A DNA stretch of 11,084 nucleotides from Paracoccaceae bacterium (GTDB lineage: Bacteria > Pseudomonadota > Alphaproteobacteria > Rhodobacterales > Rhodobacteraceae), in NCBI GenBank assembly GCA_025458985.1, contig JALORM010000031.1, positions 1 through 11,084 of the forward strand, in the 5' to 3' direction. The notes under the pieces were generated by a model. It did no database searches. It saw nothing but the letters and a program-made list of their open reading frames with translations, and was not told the DNA's origin. Below are positions 1-5,507 of this stretch, in pieces; position 1 is the stretch's first letter; every line of letters begins with the position of its first letter. The position numbers were made by a program, and so were the translations under genes.

Positions 1-727
1 CAGCCGCTTCTGCGCGATCGCCTCGTTGCGCTCGGCCCGGCGCTCGGCCGTCAGCGCCTCGCGCACGTAGTCGAGGTGCCGCTCCACCGCGGCCCGGGCA
101 CCGGCCGCATCCCGTGCCAGAAGCGCATCGTGGATCGCCCGGTGCTGGTCCAGAAGGGCGCTGCGCGTGGTGCGCTGGCGGAACATGATCTGGCGGTTGT
201 AGAAGACCCCTTCGCGCAAGAGGCCGAACATCGACCGCATCATGTGCAGCATGATGACGTTGTGGCTTGCTTCGATGATCGCCATGTGGAACTCGGCGTC
301 CAGGGCCGCCTCGGTCTCGGGGTTCCGCTTGCCGTGCGCTGCCTCCATCTTGGCGAAGACGGCGGCAACCACCTGAAGATCGGTGTCGGACCCGAAGCGG
401 GCCGCCCGTTCGGCGGCCAGTCCCTCCATGTCGCGCCGGAAATCGATGTAGTCGAAAAGCGCCTCGTCATGGGCGGCGAAAAGCCGGGACAGCGCGGGCG
501 GAAACGCCGAAGACAGGGCGACCGGCGCGCGACACGACCAGCCCCCGCGCCTGAAGCTCGGCCAGAGCCTCGCGCAGCGACGGGCGTGAGACCTCGAGCC
601 GGTCGGAAAGTTCGCGTTCGGACGGCAGGCGCTCGCCCGGACGGAGGATTCCGCGCAGGATCAGAAGCTCGATCTGCCGGACGACGGCCAGGGCCAGCTT
701 CTCGGAATGCACCGGCTCGAACGGCAT
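1..727 (-). pseudogene. GntR/FadR-type FCD transcriptional regulator, frameshifted and cut by the left edge
   Basis: Metabolite-responsive regulator of the GntR superfamily, FadR subfamily (relatives: GlcC, LldR, PdhR). Reading begins at ATG 727, preceded by GAGG about 6 bases upstream, with MPFEPVHSEKL, then a winged helix-turn-helix with the hallmark LPSERELSDRLEVSRPSLREAL. After LVVSRAG (about base 521) the frame goes wrong and stops at 467. From about 519 down to base 1 another frame is open and gives a clear FCD ligand domain: LSRLFAAHDEALFDYIDF, then DAEFHMAIIEASH, then DQHRAIHDAL and a late His in ERHLDYV, the Asp/His set that binds metal in FCD proteins. The wing residues usually written GGGTFV are missing, so this is a deletion of 3n+2 bases (about 20), not a simple slip. 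The 3' end lies outside the window. The shared element at its promoter and at glcD suggests it governs glycolate or lactate oxidation; that is inference. Decay or sequence error are both possible. Confidence 0.85.
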
Positions 728-743
728 GGGTACCTCGCGCGCG

Positions 744-764
744 AATTGGTCAGAACATATGACC
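744..764 (-). promoter_or_regulatory. Candidate operator over the promoter of the GntR-type regulator
   Basis: Read on the minus strand this is GGT-N11-ACCAATT, ending 17 bases before the regulator's start codon. Its core is also an inverted repeat, GGTCA-N7-TGACC (748-764). The same arrangement lies upstream of glcD, with 17 of 21 positions identical including the TTCT inside the spacer. AATTGGT/ACCAATT half-sites resemble those bound by FadR-subfamily regulators such as PdhR, although PdhR sites have a much shorter spacer. Negative autoregulation is inferred from position. Confidence 0.6.
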
Positions 765-782
765 GCACGAGACCCGCCACAA
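756..782 (-). promoter_or_regulatory. Candidate promoter of the GntR-type regulator
   Basis: On the minus strand TTGTGG (782-777) and CATATG (761-756) are separated by 15 bases. This is the same geometry as TTGCCA-N15-TATAAT upstream of glcD, and the -10 sits at the same place within the operator-like element. Each hexamer is a poor match to the sigma-70 consensus (three of six), so the call rests mainly on the parallel with glcD. The ompA terminator lies immediately upstream. Confidence 0.35.
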
Positions 783-784
783 CG

Positions 785-816
785 AAAAAGCCGGAGCCGC
801 GGGGTGCGGCTCCGGC
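785..816 (-). terminator. Intrinsic terminator of the OmpA-type lipoprotein gene
   Basis: Perfect 11-bp stem, GCCGGAGCCGC (790-800) pairing with GCGGCTCCGGC (806-816), with a five-base loop. On the minus strand it is followed directly by a run of five T (785-789). It begins 20 bases after the stop codon of the OmpA-type gene, and separates that gene from the regulator's promoter. Confidence 0.92.
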
Positions 817-836
817 CGATCCGTCCGGCGCTTCGA

Positions 837-1487
837 TCAGCGCGTTTCGCGGATGATGATCTCGACCCGGCGGTTCGCCTGCTTGCCTGCGGGCGTCGCG
901 TTCGACGCGATGGGCTGCGTCTCGCCGCGGCCATAGGCGACGACCCGGCGCGAGGACACGCCTTCGTTCACCAGGATCGAAGCGACGGCGCTCGCACGGC
1001 GCTCCGACAGGTCCTGGTTGTAGGCGTCCGAGCCATCCGAGTCGGCGTGACCGACCACTTCGATGGTCGAGCGCGGGTACTTGTTCAGGCTGCCCGCCAG
1101 GATGCTCAGGTCTCTCTGCAGGTCCGGGCGGACGAAGGTGCTGTCGACCCCGAACAGAAGGTCGTTCGGCATCCGCACGATCAGCCGGTCGCCGTCGCGG
1201 ATCACGTCGATGTTGCCCGACAGGTCACGGTCGAGCTCGCGCGCCTGGGCGTCGAGGATGTTGCCGACGACCGCCCCGGCGATGCCGCCGATCACGGCGC
1301 CCGCGGCGGCCTGCTCGAGGTCGTTGCTGCCCGAGCGCGAGGCCCCGAGCGCGGCGCCGGCCAGCGCCCCCACCACCGCGCCCTGCCGGGTGCGGGGGTT
1401 GTCGACGGGGCTGCCGGCGGTGTCGACGCAGCCCGCCAGGATCAGGGCGGCGGCGGATCCCGCAAGGATTTTCGTTCCGATCGTCAT
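837..1487 (-). CDS. OmpA-family outer-membrane lipoprotein with glycine zipper (YiaD-like)
   Basis: Peptidoglycan-anchoring lipoprotein of 216 residues. The start at 1487 places a lipoprotein signal at the N-terminus, ending in the lipobox LILAGC with the lipidated Cys at residue 20; AGAGG lies about 7 bases upstream. A frame extending upstream would add 21 residues before the signal and is rejected. Residues about 37-76 form a glycine-zipper segment (GAVVGALAGAALG and GAVIGGIAGAVVG), common in small envelope lipoproteins. Residues about 104-214 are an OmpA C-terminal domain: GHADSDG (D149), LSERRA (R164) and NRRVEI. D149 and R164 correspond to the Asp/Arg pair that holds diaminopimelate of peptidoglycan in this family. 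It is probably monocistronic at its 3' end, given the strong terminator. Its promoter should lie in the 109-base gap upstream, but I see no convincing hexamers there. Confidence 0.95.
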   Translation of the reverse strand: MTIGTKILAGSAAALILAGCVDTAGSPVDNPRTRQGAVVGALAGAALGASRSGSNDLEQAAAGAVIGGIAGAVVGNILDAQARELDRDLSGNIDVIRDGDRLIVRMPNDLLFGVDSTFVRPDLQRDLSILAGSLNKYPRSTIEVVGHADSDGSDAYNQDLSERRASAVASILVNEGVSSRRVVAYGRGETQPIASNATPAGKQANRRVEIIIRETR

Positions 1488-1596
1488 GGTCTGCCTCTTG
1501 TCATGGGCCGCATTCGGCCAGTCAACTCGGCCATACGTTTGAGGTTCCATGCCTGCTATTCAATAACGCTTGCCGCGTCAGGCGGAGTTCCGCCGA

Positions 1597-2460
1597 TCAC
1601 GAGGCCCGCGCATCGGCGCGCGCGCCTTCCCAGGCCAGCATCGCGCGCTTGACGGGCAGGCCCCAGTGGTAGCCTCCGAGACCGCCCGACTTCCTGAGCG
1701 CGCGGTGGCAGGGGATGAGCCACGAGATCGGGTTTCGTCCGACGGCCGTGCCCACTGCACGCACCGCCTGCGGCGCGCCGATGGCACCTGCGATCTCGGA
1801 ATAGGTGGTGACGTGCCCCGTAGGCACGTTCAGAAGCGCCTCCCAGACCTTGATCTGGAACGGCGCGCCGATCAGGAACAGCGGCGTCGCCTCGCCCGGA
1901 CGCTCCTCGGCGCCGAATGCCGCAAGCGCCCAGGGCCGCAGTGCCATCGGGTCTTCGACGAAGCGCGCCTTTGGCCAGCGGCCGGCGAGGTCTTCCAGCG
2001 TGGCGGGCGCACCGGGCTCTTCGGCAAAGCCGATGCCGCAGATGCCCTTGTCGGTGCCCATCACCAGGGCGGGTCCGAAGGGGCTTTCGAACCAGCCCCA
2101 GCGGATCGTCAGCCCCTCGCCCCCGCGGGCATAGTCGCCCGGGCTCATCGCTTCCCACCTCAGGAACAGGTCGTGCAGGCGCCCCCCGCCCGACAGGCCG
2201 GCGGCATCGGCCGTTTCCAGCACCGTGAAGCGGTCGGCAAGCAGGTGGCGCGCGTGGTCGAGCGTCAGGTACTGCTGGTAGCGCTTGGGCGACACGCCGG
2301 CCCAGCGCGAGAACACGCGCTGGAAGTGCGCCGGGCTCATCCCGAGGTCGGCTGCAAGCCGGTCGAGCGGCAGGGCGGTGCCCCCGGCTGCATCGATGCG
2401 GGCGATCGCGCGGGCGATCACGCCGTAGTGGTAGGCGGGGGTTTCGGTCTCCTGGCGCAT
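1597..2460 (-). CDS. AraC-type HTH / methylated-DNA–protein-cysteine methyltransferase fusion (Ada-like)
   Basis: Repairs O6-alkylguanine by moving the alkyl group onto its own cysteine, a one-use reaction. The protein is 287 residues, starting at ATG 2460 with AAGGAGG 10 bases upstream. Residues about 10-112 are an AraC/XylS DNA-binding domain (LAADLGMSPAHFQRVFSRWAGVSPKRYQQ). Residues about 117-280 are the Ada-type methyltransferase: VWEALLNVPTGHVTTYSEIA, VGRNPISWLIPCHR with acceptor Cys251, and the following GGYHWGLPVKRAML. Full-length E. coli Ada also has an N-terminal zinc domain whose cysteine senses methylphosphotriesters; that domain is absent here and the protein begins at the HTH. 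Self-regulation as in classical Ada is therefore not assured. It lies 74 bases after the Hint-domain gene on the same strand. The divergent nth gene beyond is another DNA repair function. Confidence 0.95.
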   Translation of the reverse strand: MRQETETPAYHYGVIARAIARIDAAGGTALPLDRLAADLGMSPAHFQRVFSRWAGVSPKRYQQYLTLDHARHLLADRFTVLETADAAGLSGGGRLHDLFLRWEAMSPGDYARGGEGLTIRWGWFESPFGPALVMGTDKGICGIGFAEEPGAPATLEDLAGRWPKARFVEDPMALRPWALAAFGAEERPGEATPLFLIGAPFQIKVWEALLNVPTGHVTTYSEIAGAIGAPQAVRAVGTAVGRNPISWLIPCHRALRKSGGLGGYHWGLPVKRAMLAWEGARADARAS

Positions 2461-2502
2461 CGCGGTCTGGCCTCCTTGCGACAGACCTAGGCGATGGCGG
2501 CG

Positions 2503-2516
2503 CGGGTCGCGACCCG
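2503..2516. repeat. Perfect 14-bp palindrome upstream of the Ada-like gene
   Basis: CGGGTCGCGACCCG is fully self-complementary and sits 42 bases upstream of the Ada-like start codon, within the 74-base gap after the Hint-domain gene. It could be an operator or a weak hairpin. There is no T-run, so a terminator is not supported. In a sequence this GC-rich, short palindromes arise by chance fairly often. Confidence 0.3.
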
Positions 2517-2534
2517 GAAGTTGCGGATAGTCCC

Positions 2535-3251
2535 TCAGGCGGTCAAACGGGCCGGTTCGTCCATCGGGGCTTCCTCGGGCGCGCCGTCCGGCACGAAGAC
2601 CGTCTCGGACGCGGTCAGGACCGGCCGCACGGCGTGTCCGCAAGAGGCGGCGGCCTCTTGCGACAGGGTGCGCAGCCGGCCCGCACCCGGCGCCGACAGC
2701 ACATCGGCCGGGATGTCGCCCGGATGGAGGCTTTCCACCCAGAGCCCGTCCGCGAGGATCGCCTCGTGCCGTTCCAGCAGCACGAGGTAGAGGTCGAGCG
2801 GCCCTTCGGGCGCGACGCGCGCGATTCCCGGGCGACCGACGAGGTCGCGCGCTACGGCAAGCGCCTCCCGCAGGCCAAGGTGCAGGTCCAGCGCCCAGCC
2901 GCGGACGAGGACGCGGTGTGACGGCGCGACCGTCAGCGGCGCAGCCGGCGAAGCACGCCCCATGGCGCCCGGGGTGAGGCGGACCGGCCAGAGATCGGGC
3001 CGCGCCGCAGCCGCCGCCGCAGGCACGTGGCACCGCCCGACCCAGACCACGGGCTGAAGCCCGCTATCGCGGGTCAAGGCGAGGTCACCCGGCCTAAGCC
3101 AGCCAGCGGCGACCGGCCCGTCGCCGGTCATGATCTGCGACCCGGCACTGAAGGCAGGAAGCCAGCCCGCGGCCTCGATCCCGACTGCAATGCAGTCCGG
3201 GTCCGGTTCGGGCCGCGCAGGCGGGCCATTGGTGCGAAGGGCGTGAGCCAT
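2535..3251 (-). CDS. Hint-domain protein of unknown role
   Basis: Protein of 238 residues carrying a Hint (Hedgehog/intein) fold of the Hint_2 type common in Rhodobacterales. Supporting segments are FSAGSQIMTGDGPV (34-47), LRPGDLALTRDSGLQPVVWVGR (52-73), the APSHRVLVRG block (109-118), and LLERHEAILADGLWVESLHPGD (158-179), which matches the late Hint strand pattern. In cysteine-bearing members the domain opens with CF-x-x-GT; here that position is Ala33, so classical Hint self-splicing or cleavage chemistry is unlikely from this residue. No signal peptide or membrane segment is evident. Start 3251 is preferred over ATG 3257 because AAAGGA lies 7 bases before the former and only 1 before the latter. 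It may share a transcript with the Ada-like gene 74 bases downstream. The biological role of this family is not established. Confidence 0.85.
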   Translation of the reverse strand: MAHALRTNGPPARPEPDPDCIAVGIEAAGWLPAFSAGSQIMTGDGPVAAGWLRPGDLALTRDSGLQPVVWVGRCHVPAAAAAARPDLWPVRLTPGAMGRASPAAPLTVAPSHRVLVRGWALDLHLGLREALAVARDLVGRPGIARVAPEGPLDLYLVLLERHEAILADGLWVESLHPGDIPADVLSAPGAGRLRTLSQEAAASCGHAVRPVLTASETVFVPDGAPEEAPMDEPARLTA

Positions 3252-3368
3252 CGGCATATCCTTTCTGTCGCCCGGCCAGCATCGTCCGGAATGCGTAAAC
3301 GCCAGGCTAATGCCCGCCGACATCCGGGCCTTGCCGGCACCCGGCCGGCCGGGCATACCGGCGAAGCC

Positions 3369-4013
3369 ATGGCCCAGCAGCTGCCCTATGCCGAGATCAC
3401 CGAGGTCTTCTGCCGCTTTCACGCGGCCGAGCCTGAGCCGAAGGGCGAGCTGGAGCATGTGAACGCCTTCACCTTGCTGGTTGCCGTGGCGCTCTCGGCG
3501 CAGGCGACCGATGCCGGCGTGAACAAGGCAACGCGCCGTCTGTTCGCGGTGGCCGACACGCCCGAGAAGATGCTCGCCCTGGGCGAAGAGGGGCTGATCG
3601 AGCACATCAAGACGATCGGGCTCTTCCGCAACAAGGCCAGGAACGTGCTCAAGCTGAGCCGGATCCTGATCGACACCTACGAGGGCGAGGTGCCCTCGTC
3701 GCGCGCCGCGCTGATGACGCTGCCCGGGGTCGGGCGCAAGACGGCGAACGTCGTGCTGAACATGTGGTGGGGCCACCCGGCGCAGGCGGTCGACACCCAC
3801 ATCTTCCGCGTCGGGAACCGTACCGGCATTGCACCCGGGCGGGACGAGGCCGCCGTGGAGCGCGCCATTGAGGACAACGTGCCGGCGGAATACCAGCGCC
3901 ACGCGCACCACTGGCTGATCCTGCACGGCCGCTACATCTGCACCGCGCGCAAGCCCCGCTGCGCCGACTGCCTGATCCGTGACCTTTGCCGCTACGAGGA
4001 CAAGACCGCATGA
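3369..4013 (+). CDS. nth: Endonuclease III (DNA glycosylase/AP lyase)
   Basis: Base-excision repair enzyme that removes oxidised pyrimidines and nicks the abasic site. It is 214 residues long, usual for bacterial Nth. The helix-hairpin-helix LPGVGRKTANVVL carries the catalytic Lys124, and VDTHIFRV carries the catalytic Asp142. The C-terminal 4Fe-4S loop follows the exact spacing C-x6-C-x2-C-x5-C (Cys191, 198, 201, 207). ATG 3369 gives the normal N-terminus (MAQQLPYAEITEVF); the upstream in-frame ATG at 3291 would add a 26-residue extension of no recognisable kind and is not used. The ribosome site is weak. The stop overlaps the start of the PfkB-type kinase (ATGA), implying translational coupling. 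The 117-base gap to the divergent Hint gene must hold promoters for both, but no clear hexamers stand out. Confidence 0.97.
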   Translation: MAQQLPYAEITEVFCRFHAAEPEPKGELEHVNAFTLLVAVALSAQATDAGVNKATRRLFAVADTPEKMLALGEEGLIEHIKTIGLFRNKARNVLKLSRILIDTYEGEVPSSRAALMTLPGVGRKTANVVLNMWWGHPAQAVDTHIFRVGNRTGIAPGRDEAAVERAIEDNVPAEYQRHAHHWLILHGRYICTARKPRCADCLIRDLCRYEDKTA

Positions 4014-4996
4014 AGACCTACCAGGTTGTCGGCATCGGCAACGCCATCGTCGATGTCCTCGCCCAGACGGAAGAGACGTTTCTCGACCACATGGGCATCC
4101 AGAAAGGGATCATGCAGCTCATCGAGCGCGAACGGGCCGAGACGCTCTATGCCGCGATGAAGGAACGCACCGAGGCGCCCGGTGGCTCGGTTGCGAACAC
4201 CATCGCGGGGCTTGGCAACCTGGGCCTGACGACCGCCTTCATCGGCCGCGTGCGCGACGACGCGCTGGGCCGGTTCTACGCGAAGTCGCTTGAGCTGGAG
4301 GGGTCGGCCTTCCCGAACCGCCCCGTCGCCGGGGCCGACCTGCCGACCTCGCGGTCGATGATCTTCGTCACCCCGGACGGCGAGCGCAGCATGAACACCT
4401 ACCTCGGCATCTCGGCCGAGCTCGGTCCCGAGGACGTCGACGACGATGTGGCGGGCAGTGCCGAGATCCTGTTCCTCGAAGGCTACCTGTTCGACAAGCC
4501 GCAGGGGAAGAGGGCTTTCCTCGCCGCCGCCGAGGCCTGCCACCGGGGCGGCGGCATGGCCGGCATTGCGCTGTCCGACCCGTTCTGCGTCGACCGGCAC
4601 CGGGCCGATTTCCACGCGCTCGTGCGCAGCCTCGACTACGTCATCGGCAACCAGCACGAGTGGTGCGCGCTCTACGAGACCGAGGATCTGGACGACGCAC
4701 TGACGCGCGCCGCGGCGGATTGCCCCGTCGTGGTCTGCACCCGCTCGGGGGCCGGCGTGATCCTGATCCGAGAGGGCGAGAGGGTCGAGGTGCCGGTGCA
4801 CCGGGTCGTGCCGGTCGACGCGACCGGCGCGGGCGACCAGTTCGCCGCCGGATTCCTTTACGGGCTGGCGACCGGCCAGAGCCTCGAGACGGCGGGCCGT
4901 ATGGGCTGCATCGCGGCGGCCGAGGTCATCTCGCATTTCGGGGCCCGGCCGGAAGCCGATGTGAAGGCGCTCTTCCGGCGCGCCGGGCTGATCTGA
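4010..4996 (+). CDS. PfkB-family carbohydrate/adenosine kinase
   Basis: ATP-dependent kinase of the ribokinase/PfkB family, 328 residues. The N-terminus MKTYQVVGIGNAIVDVL holds the substrate-contacting Asn-Ala-x-x-Asp segment. The first family signature is APGGSVANTIAGLGNLG (57-72). The second is DATGAGDQFAAGF (270-282), which forms the anion hole and contains the catalytic base Asp276. Proteins of this type in alphaproteobacteria are usually annotated as adenosine kinase, which would place it in purine salvage (adenosine to AMP); substrate cannot be fixed from sequence, and a sugar such as ribose is possible. Start 4010 overlaps the nth stop by ATGA and has GAGGA 9 bases upstream. An alternative in-frame ATG at 3986 lies inside nth and is less likely. 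It ends 11 bases from the convergent small exported-protein gene, with no obvious terminator between them. Confidence 0.93.
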   Translation: MKTYQVVGIGNAIVDVLAQTEETFLDHMGIQKGIMQLIERERAETLYAAMKERTEAPGGSVANTIAGLGNLGLTTAFIGRVRDDALGRFYAKSLELEGSAFPNRPVAGADLPTSRSMIFVTPDGERSMNTYLGISAELGPEDVDDDVAGSAEILFLEGYLFDKPQGKRAFLAAAEACHRGGGMAGIALSDPFCVDRHRADFHALVRSLDYVIGNQHEWCALYETEDLDDALTRAAADCPVVVCTRSGAGVILIREGERVEVPVHRVVPVDATGAGDQFAAGFLYGLATGQSLETAGRMGCIAAAEVISHFGARPEADVKALFRRAGLI

Positions 4997-5007
4997 GACC
5001 TGCGCCT

Positions 5008-5376
5008 CTAGCCGCCGGTCGGCAGCGCCACCGTGACCGGCGCCGCCGTCCAGCCGTCGACCGAGCATTTCGCGCGGATTTCTACCTCGGTCACGCCTTC
5101 GGGGACGACGACGCCGGTCAACGACCGGGTGAACGGCTGTTCGGTCTCGTGCGGGTGGAGCAGGACTCGCGTTCCAAGCTCCGTCCCGTCGGGGGCGTGG
5201 ACCGACCAGGCGTCGGCGTAGTGGTCCCAGCCGGTGTCGGGGTGCCGGATCGTCACGTCGAAGGTCCAGCCGACGCCTGCCTGCCGCGCCTCGACGGCGA
5301 CGATCTCGGGCGGATCGGCCAGGGCCGGTGCGGCTGCGCCAAGGACAAGCGCGGTGAGGACGGCAACGGGTCGCAT
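5008..5376 (-). CDS. Small exported protein of unknown function
   Basis: Protein of 122 residues. Residues 1-20 are a Sec signal peptide (MRPVAVLTALVLGAAAPALA) with likely cleavage after ALA, giving a mature protein of about 102 residues in the periplasm or outside. The mature part looks like a single all-beta domain. Its recognisable stretches are WTFDVTIRHPDTGWDHYAD (37-55), LGTRVLLHPHETEQPFTRS (67-85) and PEGVTEVEIRAKCSVDGW (92-109), with one cysteine (Cys104) and a His-Pro-His motif (74-76). I recognise the general type as a conserved hypothetical exported protein of proteobacteria but know no function. An AGGG about 8 bases upstream is a modest ribosome site. It lies 131 bases downstream of the PPC-repeat protein gene on the same strand and may be cotranscribed with it. 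Confidence 0.85.
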   Translation of the reverse strand: MRPVAVLTALVLGAAAPALADPPEIVAVEARQAGVGWTFDVTIRHPDTGWDHYADAWSVHAPDGTELGTRVLLHPHETEQPFTRSLTGVVVPEGVTEVEIRAKCSVDGWTAAPVTVALPTGG

Positions 5377-5480
5377 GCCCGGCACCCTGACACGCCGGCC
5401 ACGCGCTGTCCCCCCGCCCCGCCGCGCCTCACGGCATTGTGCGCGCAGCAGGCCGCGAAGGCGCCCCCCGGCGCGCGTGA

Positions 5481-5500
5481 CCGGCGCCGCGGGGCGCCGG
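5481..5500 (-). terminator. Possible weak terminator hairpin after the PPC-repeat protein gene
   Basis: CCGGCGCC (5481-5488) pairs perfectly with GGCGCCGG (5493-5500) around a four-base loop, 7 bases beyond the stop codon on the minus strand. No T-run follows, so it is at best an attenuator or an mRNA 3'-end stabiliser. Confidence 0.35.
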
Positions 5501-5507
5501 CACCGCC

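Noticed and set aside
76..762. Long plus-strand open frame opposite the regulator
   Set aside because: It mirrors the codon frame of the FCD domain on the other strand, is rich in Arg, Gly and Pro, and shows no recognisable domain.
1581..1594. Inverted repeat GGCGGA-GT-TCCGCC just after the Ada-like stop codon as a terminator
   Set aside because: The stem is only six base pairs with a two-base loop, and no T-run follows on the minus strand.
3992..5068. Long minus-strand open frame opposite the PfkB-type kinase
   Set aside because: Antisense shadow of a clear PfkB protein; composition is typical of such shadows and no domain is visible.
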